DNA of 64,000 nt. Origin: Nocardioides sp. SLBN-35 (GTDB lineage Bacteria; Actinomycetota; Actinomycetes; Propionibacteriales; Nocardioidaceae). Location of the stretch: positions 4,216,001 to 4,280,000 of the forward strand of contig NZ_VFNU01000001.1 in the NCBI RefSeq assembly GCF_006715725.1. The letters are read 5' to 3'. This document shows, one piece after another, positions 17,244-24,941 of the stretch (its first letter is position 1; each line of letters opens with the position of its first letter). Below the pieces are notes generated by a model. The model was not told the origin of the DNA. It was given only the letters and a program-made list of their open reading frames with translations, and ran no database searches. Made by a program: the position numbers and the translations under genes.

Positions 17244-18224
17244 TCAGTGCGCGGCAGGCTCGCCGTCGTCGTACCGCTCGATCGGGTCCTTGTCGCCGCT
17301 GAACGGCAGCACCCGCACGATCGCGACCACGAGGGAGCCGACCACCAGTCCGATCACCGCGGAGATGCCGGTGTTGGCGAGCCAGGCCAGCGCGCTGCCG
17401 AGGAAGCCGTGCACGGCGTGCTCGATGTCGTGCTCGATGCCATGGACCCACTCGTACGGCGCGTCCCACCAGCCGACCTCGTGCACGTTGACGAGCAGGA
17501 TGTGGCCGCCGACCCAGAGCATGGCGACGGTGCCGACGATCGAGATGATCGACAGCAGCCGCGGCATGAACGCGACCAGGCCACGCCCGACCTTCTGGGC
17601 CAGGGTCGAGGAGCGCTGCGCGAGGCTGAGGCCGGCGTCGTCCATCTTCACGATGAGGGCCACGACGCCGTAGACGGCGATCGTGATCGCGATCGCCACG
17701 ACCACGAGGATCGCAAGCCGTGCCCAGAAGCTCTCGTCGGCCACCTCGTCGAGGGCGATCACCATGATCTCCGCCGACAGGATCAGGTCGGTCCGGATCG
17801 CGCCGGCGACCATCTGCTTCTCGGCCTCCGGACTGATCACGGTGGCCGGGACGTCGTGGTCGTCGTGCCTGGCGAGCAGGTGCCAGACCTTGTGCGCGCC
17901 CTCGTAGGCGAGGAAGGTGCCGCCGAGCATCAGGATGATCGGGAGCAGGTCCGGCAGGAACTCACTGAGCAGCAGCGCTGCCGGGAGGATGATCAGCAGC
18001 TTGTTGCGGATCGAGCCGATCGCGATCTGCTTGACGATCGGGAGCTCGCGCTCGGCCGCGACGCCGTGCACGTATTGGGGCGTGACCGCCGTGTCGTCGA
18101 CCACCACGCCCGCGGCCTTGGTCGTCGCACGACCTGCCGCGGCACCGACATCGTCGATCGACGCGGCGGCCATCTTGGCGATGGCGGCGACGTCGTCGAG
18201 CAGACCGAACAGGCCGGCGCTCAC
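17244..18224 (-). CDS. DUF808 (YedI-like) inner membrane protein
   Basis: 326 aa from GTG 18224. The start SAGLFGLLDDVAAIAKMAAA and the block GVVVDDTAVTPQYVHG are the family signature, followed by ERELPIVKQIAIGSIRNKLL and about seven membrane helices. The function of the family is unknown. The C-terminal tail (SGDKDPIERYDDGEP) is cytoplasmic. Single gene, convergent with ribH. A GC-rich repeat at 17192-17213 in the gap could serve as a weak terminator. Confidence 0.9.
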   Translation of the reverse strand: MSAGLFGLLDDVAAIAKMAAASIDDVGAAAGRATTKAAGVVVDDTAVTPQYVHGVAAERELPIVKQIAIGSIRNKLLIILPAALLLSEFLPDLLPIILMLGGTFLAYEGAHKVWHLLARHDDHDVPATVISPEAEKQMVAGAIRTDLILSAEIMVIALDEVADESFWARLAILVVVAIAITIAVYGVVALIVKMDDAGLSLAQRSSTLAQKVGRGLVAFMPRLLSIISIVGTVAMLWVGGHILLVNVHEVGWWDAPYEWVHGIEHDIEHAVHGFLGSALAWLANTGISAVIGLVVGSLVVAIVRVLPFSGDKDPIERYDDGEPAAH

Positions 18225-18273
18225 GAGGCGCGGTCCGTGCTGAGAGGCATGCCCGAAGGCTACCGGCCGGCGA

Positions 18274-19359
18274 CTACCGGCCGGCGCCCACCAACCCCGC
18301 GTCCGCGGTCTCCCGCTCCTGCTCGTGCACGACACCGGTCAGCTGCACCGCCTCGCGGACCCGGCGGTGGGCGACGTCGAACGGGTCCACGACCCGCTCG
18401 AGGACGCGCCGGACGGGCGGCGCGGCCAGGGCCAGGGCCACACCGACACCGACGCCGACCGCGGCCAGCAGACCGAGCCAGGGCCGGTCGTGGGCCCACT
18501 CGACGAAGCCGAGGTACTCCAGCTCCTTCACGACGAACCCGTGGAACAGGTAGATGACCAGGGTCGCCGAGCCCATCCGGGTGAACCAACCACCGATGCG
18601 AGGTACGACGCTGAGCCAGGCCAGCGCGCCCGCGACGCCGGCGAGCAGCACCAGGAGCCGGGTCAGGACTGCGGTCGAGGTCGGGTCGTCGAGCAGCTCG
18701 GAGGGCCGCTGGTAGAGGTAGTCGCGGCTGGCCCACTCGTCCAGGGAGCCGGCGGCGACCCACAGCGCCGCGAAGGTCGCGATGCCGAGCAGAGCGGCGA
18801 ACCGGCCGCGCAGCCACTCCAGCGCTTCGGGCGTGGTCTTCAGGCCGAGCACGAAGAACGGCAGGAAGCCCACGATCCGCGGGGCGTCCAGCCAGCGGGT
18901 CCATTCCCCGGCGAGCAGGAGGCCTCCGGCGATGCTGATCCCGACCGCGACCAGGACGCCGCCCCGCAGCGGCCGCAGGATCGGGGTCGCGAGCCGCCAG
19001 GCCACCATCGCGAGCAGGTACCACAGCGGGAAGTGCGGGTCGGTCCACAGGTCGTAGAGGTGCTCGTGGCCGACGTTGATCCGGAACCAGGCCAGTGCGC
19101 CCTCGAAGATGACGTACGGCACGAGCAGGGTGGTGACCAGCTGCCACAGCCGCGACGGGGTGTAGCGGAAGCCCCGCGACAGGTAGCCGGAGAGGAACAC
19201 GAACGCCGGCATGTGCCACAGGTAGACGAAGTCGTACACCCGCCCGCCCGGGCCGTCGGCAGGAAGCAACGCGAGCAGGTGCCCGACCACGACGAGCGTG
19301 ACCAGGCCCATCTTCGCGTTGTCGAGCCAGGGATCCCGAGTCCGAGGTGCTGAGGCCAT
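18274..19359 (-). CDS. Acyltransferase-3 family membrane protein
   Basis: 361 aa from ATG 19359, with AAGGAG just upstream. About ten membrane helices. The N-terminal block DPWLDNAKMGLVTLVVVGHL carries the family His of helix 1 (VVGH). FVYLWHMPAFVFLSGYLSR and PHFPLWYLLAMVAWRLATP are typical of the fucose 4-O-acetylase/NolL subgroup, which O-acylates surface sugars or transfers acyl groups across the membrane. The target is unknown. Adjacent to DUF808 on the same strand but with a 49-bp gap. Confidence 0.88.
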   Translation of the reverse strand: MASAPRTRDPWLDNAKMGLVTLVVVGHLLALLPADGPGGRVYDFVYLWHMPAFVFLSGYLSRGFRYTPSRLWQLVTTLLVPYVIFEGALAWFRINVGHEHLYDLWTDPHFPLWYLLAMVAWRLATPILRPLRGGVLVAVGISIAGGLLLAGEWTRWLDAPRIVGFLPFFVLGLKTTPEALEWLRGRFAALLGIATFAALWVAAGSLDEWASRDYLYQRPSELLDDPTSTAVLTRLLVLLAGVAGALAWLSVVPRIGGWFTRMGSATLVIYLFHGFVVKELEYLGFVEWAHDRPWLGLLAAVGVGVGVALALAAPPVRRVLERVVDPFDVAHRRVREAVQLTGVVHEQERETADAGLVGAGR

Positions 19360-19463
19360 CACTCCTTGGTACCCGAACCGCCTGTGCGAAGACCAAGTGT
19401 CAGACAACCTGACACCGTGAGCCGGATCGGGTACGGCGGAGCGCCCGATGGGAGACTGGCGGG

Positions 19464-19955
19464 GTGGACGCCACCTACAAGCCCACGGATGCCTCCCGCG
19501 TGCGGATGGTCCTCGGCCTGGGCGCTCTCGGGGTCGTCTGCGGGCTGCTCGCGGCGGTGTCGTTCGCGTCGGGCTCGGTGCCCGGCATCGTCGTGCTCCC
19601 GGCGCTGTGCGTGCTCTCGGTCGCCGGGATCAGGGGCGAGCTGCGCCGGGCCGTCGTCCTCACCGCGGATCGGCTGGTCGTGCGGGGCCGTGTCGGCACG
19701 GTGCGGGTGCCGCTGACCGAGGTCACCGCGGTCAGCTGGGAGCGCGACGAGGCGCGTCCCGATGTCGCGCGACACACCGTGTGGATCGCAGCGTCGGGCC
19801 GGCGCCCCTTCCGCGTCCACTTCCTCGCCGCACAGGGGGACTTCGTCGGCGACCTGCGGCGGCGTGCGGCCGTCGCCGGTGGCGCGATCGACACGGGAGC
19901 CGCGCTCGTCGCACCCGCTCCCCACGACACCCGCCGCCTGTTCACGAGCCTGTGA
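19464..19955 (+). CDS. Membrane-anchored PH-like domain protein
   Basis: 163 aa from a GTG. Two adjacent hydrophobic helices (about 13-35 and 38-55) precede a beta-rich domain (RRAVVLTADRLVVRGRVGTV, VPLTEVTAVSWERDE, RHTVWIAASGRRPFRVHFL) laid out like bacterial PH domains. It probably helps membrane protein complexes; no specific role can be assigned. Monocistronic between the acyltransferase and the TobH gene. Confidence 0.75.
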   Translation: MDATYKPTDASRVRMVLGLGALGVVCGLLAAVSFASGSVPGIVVLPALCVLSVAGIRGELRRAVVLTADRLVVRGRVGTVRVPLTEVTAVSWERDEARPDVARHTVWIAASGRRPFRVHFLAAQGDFVGDLRRRAAVAGGAIDTGAALVAPAPHDTRRLFTSL

Positions 19956-19970
19956 GGCTCGACGGCCCGG

Positions 19971-20996
19971 TCAGTCCTCGACGAGCCCCAGGCGCAGGTA
20001 CTCCGCCGCGTACGTGCCGCTGAGCAGCAGCGACGCGTAGCGGGCGACCTCGCCGGCCGCCTCGGTGGAGACGTGCTCGATCCGGACGTCCTGGTTGCGG
20101 GCGGCGTCCTCGAGGCGCTGCCGCTGGTCGCGGACGACCGGGTCGTCGACGCCGTCGTCGAGCATCACCAGCACCGGGCGGCGATCGCCGGTGCCGTCGG
20201 CGACCGGGTCGGCGAAGACGTTGCGCGGGCGGGCCGCCTCGACGACGGGCAGCAGGTGCTCGGCGTCGCCGGCGAGCGCCGTGCGGCCGGAGGTGCGGCG
20301 GATCGACTCTGCGATCCGGCGCGCGGCCCGGGCCGCGAGGACCGAGCCACCCCAGACCAGCGGGGCGGCGTCAGCCAGTGAGATGGCCAGCATCTTGGCG
20401 GGGTTGATCGAGATGTCGCGGTTCGGCGAGCAGGCGATGGCGACCGCGTCGAGTGCCTCGGACACGGCCTCCGGCTCGGCACTCGGGCCGAGGTTGACCT
20501 GGTCGAGGAAGGAGAGCATCGCGACCGCGGTCGCGAGCTGGTCGCCGGTGCTGGTGGGCAGCAGCGTCGTCCAGCGACCGGTCGCGTGCTCGGCCACCAG
20601 CGATCCGCGCGGCGCGGCCACCACGAGCTGGCAGCCGCGGCGCGCTGCCTCGGCGACGGCCAGCGCCGTTCCGGCGTCGCCGCCGTCGGGGGCGAGCACG
20701 ACGACCAGGTCGAGGCTGCCTGCCCAGCCGGGCAGCGCCGGGGAGGGCCAGGCCACGAACGGCACGGGACAGAAGGGCTCGAGCACGGCCCGCAGCAGGC
20801 GGGAGTCGGGCCCGGCGGCGATCACCGCACGCGGGCGGGTCTCGATCGATCGGGCCACCGCCTCGGCGATGGCCTCGGCGGAGTCGCCGACCTCGCGGCG
20901 TACCCGGGCGCCGGACTCGGCCAGCGTGCGCAGCCGCAGGTCGGCGGTGGCGAGCGCTGCGTGGTCGTCCAGCCGGGACTCGTCGAACCAGATCAT
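19971..20996 (-). CDS. SIS-domain protein, TobH/phosphosugar isomerase-like
   Basis: 341 aa. The N-terminus MIWFDESRLDDHAALATADL and the two Rossmann-like SIS halves (AVIAAGPDSRLLRAVLEPFC, LDLVVVLAPDGGDAGTALAVA, PLVWGGSVLAARAARRIAES) match the actinobacterial TobH family (Rv3256c type), distantly related to bifunctional phosphoglucose/phosphomannose isomerases. Its place directly after manB and Trm112 suggests a part in mannose-phosphate metabolism, but the catalytic Glu/His pattern of true isomerases cannot be confirmed by eye. The start lies one base beyond the Trm112 stop, so the three genes are one operon. Confidence 0.85.
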   Translation of the reverse strand: MIWFDESRLDDHAALATADLRLRTLAESGARVRREVGDSAEAIAEAVARSIETRPRAVIAAGPDSRLLRAVLEPFCPVPFVAWPSPALPGWAGSLDLVVVLAPDGGDAGTALAVAEAARRGCQLVVAAPRGSLVAEHATGRWTTLLPTSTGDQLATAVAMLSFLDQVNLGPSAEPEAVSEALDAVAIACSPNRDISINPAKMLAISLADAAPLVWGGSVLAARAARRIAESIRRTSGRTALAGDAEHLLPVVEAARPRNVFADPVADGTGDRRPVLVMLDDGVDDPVVRDQRQRLEDAARNQDVRIEHVSTEAAGEVARYASLLLSGTYAAEYLRLGLVED

Positions 20997-20997
20997 G

Positions 20998-21189
20998 TCA
21001 GGCCGGCTTGCGGGCCTCGTCGACCAGCAGGACCGGGATGCCGTCGCGCACCGGGTACGCGAACCCGCAGCCCTGGCACACCAGCTCCACCGACTCCCCT
21101 GCGGGCGTCACCGCGAGGTCGCCCTTGCAGGAGGGACACACGATGATCGCCAGCAGCTCGGGCGAGATCCCGCCCTGCACGGCGCTCAC
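20998..21189 (-). CDS. Trm112-family zinc-ribbon protein
   Basis: 63 aa. SPELLAIIVCPSCKGDLAVT and LVCQGCGFAYPVRDGIPVLL give the two CxxC knuckles and the YPVRDGIPVLL block of Trm112/YcaR proteins, small partners that stabilise methyltransferases or other enzymes. GTG 21189 overlaps the manB stop (GTGA); GTG 21180 is a shorter option. It sits in the manB-TobH operon, as in other actinobacteria. Confidence 0.88.
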   Translation of the reverse strand: MSAVQGGISPELLAIIVCPSCKGDLAVTPAGESVELVCQGCGFAYPVRDGIPVLLVDEARKPA

Positions 21190-22559
21190 CTTCCGCTCCG
21201 GATGATGGCGAGGACCTCGTCCCGGACTCGGGTCATGGTGGCTTCGTCCTTTCCTTCGACGTTGAGCCGCAGCAGCGGCTCGGTGTTCGAGGCGCGCACG
21301 TTGAACGCCCAGTCCGCGTGCCCCACGCTGAGGCCGTCGAGCTTGTCGGTGCTGACGCCGTCCTGGCCGCCGTACGCCGCCTCCAGCGCGGCGAGCACCG
21401 CGGCCTGGTCGGCGACGGTGCTGTTGATCTCGCCGCTGAGCGGGTAGCGGGCGTAGCCGGCGAGCAGGTCGGAGAGCGGACGGTCGGACTCGGCCAGCGC
21501 CGCCATCGCGTGCAGCGCGGCGAGCATGCCGGAGTCCGCGCGCCAGAAGTCGCGGAAGTAGAAGTGGCCGCTGTGCTCGCCGCCGAAGATCGCCTCGGTC
21601 TCGGCCATCGTGGCCTTGATGAAGGAGTGCCCGACGCGGGTGCGGACCGGAGTACCGCCCAGCTCGGTGACGATCTCGGGCACGGCGCGCGAGGTGATCA
21701 GGTTGTGGATCACCGTGGCGCCCGGCTCCTTGGCGAGCTCGCGGGCGGCGATGAGGGCGGTCAGCGTGGACGGCGAGACGAGGTCGCCGCGCTCGTCGAC
21801 GAGGAAGCAGCGGTCGGCGTCGCCGTCGAAGGCCAGGCCGATGTCGGCCTGCTCGGCGACGACCGCCTTCTGCAGGTCGACCAGGTTGTCGGGCTCGATC
21901 GGGTTGGCCTCGTGGTTGGGGAAGGTGCCGTCGAGCTCGAAGTAGAGCGGCACCATCTCGACCTGGTCGGAGAGGCGGCCGAAGACGGCGGGCGCGGTGT
22001 GGCCGGCCATGCCGTTGCCGGCGTCGACGACGACCTTCAACCGGCGGCCCGTGACCGGGGCGAGCGTGAGCAGGTGCGCGGCGTACGCCTGGAGGACGTC
22101 GTGGGAGTCGATGGACCCGGTGCGGCGGCCGGCGGCCGGCGCACCGCCCGCGGCGACCCGGTCGCGGATCTCGGCGAGGCCGCTCTCCATGCCGACCGGC
22201 TGCGCCAGCGCGCGGCACAGCTTGATGCCGTTGTAGGCCGCCGGGTTGTGGCTCGCGGTGAACATCGCGCCCGGCAGGTTCAGGTGGCCGGAGGCGAAGT
22301 AGAGCTGGTCGGTCGACGCGAGGCCGATCATCGTCACGTCGGCGCCGGCGGCCGTCGCGCCGTCGGCGAACGCGCCGGCCAGCGACGGCGAGCTCGGGCG
22401 CATGTCGTAGCCGATCACCATCGCGTCGACGCCGAGCACCTCGACGTACGCCGCGCCGGTCGCTCGCGCCAGCTCCTCGTCGAGCTGCTCGCCGACGAGA
22501 CCGCGGACGTCGTAGGCCTTGAAGACCTTGCCGAGGTTGTCAGGACTGGTCGTGGCCAT
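21186..22559 (-). CDS. manB: Phosphomannomutase/phosphoglucomutase
   Basis: 457 aa, typical of the alpha-D-phosphohexomutase family. Active-site phosphoserine loop TASHNPAAYNG, metal loop LAFDGDADRCFLVDE, sugar-binding GGEHSGHFYFRDFW and a C-terminal phosphate-binding domain (NVRASNTEPLLRLNVEGKD). It interconverts mannose-6-P and mannose-1-P, feeding the GDP-mannose pyrophosphorylase gene at 31.5 kb and so mannosylated lipids and glycoproteins. First gene of the manB-Trm112-TobH operon. Confidence 0.95.
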   Translation of the reverse strand: MATTSPDNLGKVFKAYDVRGLVGEQLDEELARATGAAYVEVLGVDAMVIGYDMRPSSPSLAGAFADGATAAGADVTMIGLASTDQLYFASGHLNLPGAMFTASHNPAAYNGIKLCRALAQPVGMESGLAEIRDRVAAGGAPAAGRRTGSIDSHDVLQAYAAHLLTLAPVTGRRLKVVVDAGNGMAGHTAPAVFGRLSDQVEMVPLYFELDGTFPNHEANPIEPDNLVDLQKAVVAEQADIGLAFDGDADRCFLVDERGDLVSPSTLTALIAARELAKEPGATVIHNLITSRAVPEIVTELGGTPVRTRVGHSFIKATMAETEAIFGGEHSGHFYFRDFWRADSGMLAALHAMAALAESDRPLSDLLAGYARYPLSGEINSTVADQAAVLAALEAAYGGQDGVSTDKLDGLSVGHADWAFNVRASNTEPLLRLNVEGKDEATMTRVRDEVLAIIRSGR

Positions 22560-22593
22560 GTCCAGACCCTAGGGCATCTACCGTGCCGCGTGG

Positions 22594-22977
22594 TCAGTCG
22601 GTGGTGAGCATCCTGAGGTGCCCCTTGCGGGCCACCTCGCGACCGGGCTCGCGCGGTGCCTCGACCGGCTCGCGCCGGACCGGGCGGGCGGCCTCGCGGA
22701 CCGCGTCGGCGAGCGCGAGCAGGTCGTCGTTGCTCGGGCCGGGCTGCTGGGTGCCGAGCGAGAGCCGGACCACCTCCCAGCCGCGCGGGGCCGAGAGGCG
22801 CTCGCTGTGGACGTCGCACAGGTCGTAGGCGTGCGGCTCGGCGTAGGTCGCCAGCGGGCCGAGGACGGCGGTCGAGTCGGCGTACACGTAGGTCAGCGTG
22901 GCGACCGCGCGCCGGCCGCAGGCCGTGCGCGAGCAGGTTCGCAGGCTCTGCGGTCCCGCGTTCGCCGTCACACTCAC
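22594..22977 (-). CDS. DUF3499 family protein
   Basis: 127 aa from GTG 22977. The N-terminal CSRTACGRRAVATLTYVYAD and YAEPHAYDLCDVHSERLSAP blocks, with Cys residues spaced as for a metal site, are the DUF3499 core. The C-terminal half is Arg/Glu-rich and disordered. Conserved next to manB in actinobacteria (Rv3258c type); function unknown. Divergent from the zincin-like gene, with 51 bp between the starts, so they share a control region. Confidence 0.88.
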   Translation of the reverse strand: MSVTANAGPQSLRTCSRTACGRRAVATLTYVYADSTAVLGPLATYAEPHAYDLCDVHSERLSAPRGWEVVRLSLGTQQPGPSNDDLLALADAVREAARPVRREPVEAPREPGREVARKGHLRMLTTD

Positions 22978-23028
22978 GGCGCTGACGCTACCTCCCCGCA
23001 CCGCGCGCGGTGGATAGGCTCGCTGATC

Positions 23029-23487
23029 ATGGAGCACGACGAGCTGGTCCCCCGCCGACGCCGCGACCGGCGCGGACGCGGGATGCGCGGCCCGGCGGTG
23101 CAGCCGCTGACCGCGACCGGACACCGGCCGCCGCTGCCGCGCAGCCGCCGCGAGGTCTTCGACAAGATCATGCTCGACGTCGTCACCGACATCGACGCGC
23201 GCTGGTCGGAGCACCTCGGCCTGGTGGAGTACGCCGTCGAGGACGCCCCCCAGCTCCCCGACGACTGGGACTCGGGCCGGGTGCCGCTGTCCTCGCTCGT
23301 GCGCGGGTCCGGTACGACGCCGACCCGGCTGGTGGTGTTCCGCCGGCCGCTCGAGCACCGTGCCGCCGACCGGGCCGACCTCGAGGCGATCGTGCTGGCG
23401 CTCGTGGTCGAGCAGGTCGCCGAGCTGCTCGGCATCGAGCCGCACGACGTGGACCCGCGCTACCCGTCCGACCTCGACGACGACTGA
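23029..23487 (+). CDS. Zincin-like metallopeptidase family protein without HExxH
   Basis: 152 aa. An Arg-rich N-terminus (about 1-40) is followed by the MPN-like minimal zincin fold (FDKIMLDVVTDIDARWSEHL ... RLVVFRRPLEHRAADRADLE). Where family peptidases have HExxHH this protein reads VLALVVEQVAELLGIEP, so both zinc His residues are absent. It is likely non-catalytic, perhaps a scaffold or inhibitor. I believe the actinobacterial (Rv3259) branch shares the substitution, but this needs an alignment. ATG 23029. Confidence 0.8.
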   Translation: MEHDELVPRRRRDRRGRGMRGPAVQPLTATGHRPPLPRSRREVFDKIMLDVVTDIDARWSEHLGLVEYAVEDAPQLPDDWDSGRVPLSSLVRGSGTTPTRLVVFRRPLEHRAADRADLEAIVLALVVEQVAELLGIEPHDVDPRYPSDLDDD

Positions 23488-23507
23488 CCGTCTCCGACCC
23501 CGAGAGG

Positions 23508-24941
23508 TCAGTCCGGCGAGACGACCGGGATCCGGGCGTGGGTCTCGGCCGGCCGCAGCCGCAGCGTCGCGAGCCCCGGCTGCGCACCGCCCGTCGGCAA
23601 CGAGACGACCCCGGCGATCCGGGTGTTGCGCGGCTCGACGGCGACGAGCACAGCCTCGGGCGGCAGCGCGAGGGAGGCCGCCCGGTCGGGCGCGACCTCG
23701 ACCTGGTCCTCGCGCAGGACCGCCCCGTCGGCGCCATACGACGTCACGTGGACGACGCCGGTGCGCAGGGCGTGCCCGAGCAGCAGGGTCTTCTCCCCCG
23801 TCGGCACGACCGCGGCGGTCGGCTCGCGCACCTCGATCGCGGGCGCGAGCAGGACGAGGTCCTTGCGCGAGACCAGCCGTACGGACGCCGCGACCGGGTC
23901 CTCCGACTCGACGACGACGCCGAGCACGCCGGCGCCGTTCTCGCCGGAGAGCAGCGGTCCGAGGTCGACCTCCTGCATGGCGTGGGGGCCGACCGCGACC
24001 TCGGGGGCGGCGGTCGGCGTGAAGGTGGCGTCGGCGGTCACCAGCCGGACCCGGGCGCGGACCTCGCTCTCGCCCGGGTTGGCGACGAACAGCGTGGCGC
24101 CGCGGGCGCCCTCGGGCACGCCGAGGATCAGGTTCTCGGTGTCGGGTGCGGCCTGGCTCGGCAGGAAGTCGGTGCTGACCCGGCCGCGGCCGAGCTGGTC
24201 GCGGGTCGTCCGTGCGGTGAGCGCGACGCGGCCGCGGGTCACGGTGACGTGGGCGGCGGTCAGCTCGCGGCGCGGCGCCGACGCGGCCAGGTCGATGCGG
24301 TGGACGCCGTGCGCCGGCACCTGGATGCCGCGCAGGGCGGGCTCCTCGACCGGCCCGTCGGCGTCGGACAGCGCGACGTCGACGACCGCCTCGCCGTCGT
24401 CGGGGTTCACCAGCTCGAGCGTGGTGGCGTAGCGGGCGGTGGCGCCCAGGCCGACCAACCACTCGTCGTACGCCGGGGCGCGGCACTCGGGCACGGCCAG
24501 CGGGTCGTCGCGGCCGGCGACGACGCCGGGGGCGGCGGCACCGCGGCCGTCGAGGACGACCGGGCCGGAGCTGTCGGGTACGACGGCCGACGTCGCCGCC
24601 TCGGCGGTGACCGGTGCGCCGGCGACCGCCTCGGCGCCGTCCGCCGGAGCGGTCAGCACCGCGAGCTCACCGCCCGCGACACCGGGCGTGCGGCCGACCC
24701 GGGTCGCGCTCGAGGCACGGGTGCCGCCCGGGCAGACCACGGTGGCGGAGGTGAGCTCGGCGGTGCCCGGCGGCTGCGGCCCGGCGACCGGGGACTCCTC
24801 GTCACCGATGGCGCCGATCGCGAGCGCGACGACCGCGGGCAGCACGATCGCCAGGGCCACGAGGAGGTCGAGGCGGCGACGCCGGGCGACGGATGCGCGG
24901 CGGCCGCCGGACCGGGACGGGGTCTGCTGGGGCTCACTCAT
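23508..24941 (-). CDS. DUF5719 envelope protein
   Basis: 477 aa. A basic N-terminus (RRASVARRRRLD) and one membrane helix (about 26-46) anchor an all-beta extracytoplasmic domain with repeated motifs such as LELVNPDDGEAVVDVALSD and LFVANPGESEVRARVRL. DUF5719 proteins occur directly downstream of the giant GT2/membrane protein in actinobacteria and probably act with it at the cell surface; biochemistry unknown. The start overlaps the end of the GT2 gene by 8 bp, so they are one operon. Confidence 0.85.
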   Translation of the reverse strand: MSEPQQTPSRSGGRRASVARRRRLDLLVALAIVLPAVVALAIGAIGDEESPVAGPQPPGTAELTSATVVCPGGTRASSATRVGRTPGVAGGELAVLTAPADGAEAVAGAPVTAEAATSAVVPDSSGPVVLDGRGAAAPGVVAGRDDPLAVPECRAPAYDEWLVGLGATARYATTLELVNPDDGEAVVDVALSDADGPVEEPALRGIQVPAHGVHRIDLAASAPRRELTAAHVTVTRGRVALTARTTRDQLGRGRVSTDFLPSQAAPDTENLILGVPEGARGATLFVANPGESEVRARVRLVTADATFTPTAAPEVAVGPHAMQEVDLGPLLSGENGAGVLGVVVESEDPVAASVRLVSRKDLVLLAPAIEVREPTAAVVPTGEKTLLLGHALRTGVVHVTSYGADGAVLREDQVEVAPDRAASLALPPEAVLVAVEPRNTRIAGVVSLPTGGAQPGLATLRLRPAETHARIPVVSPD

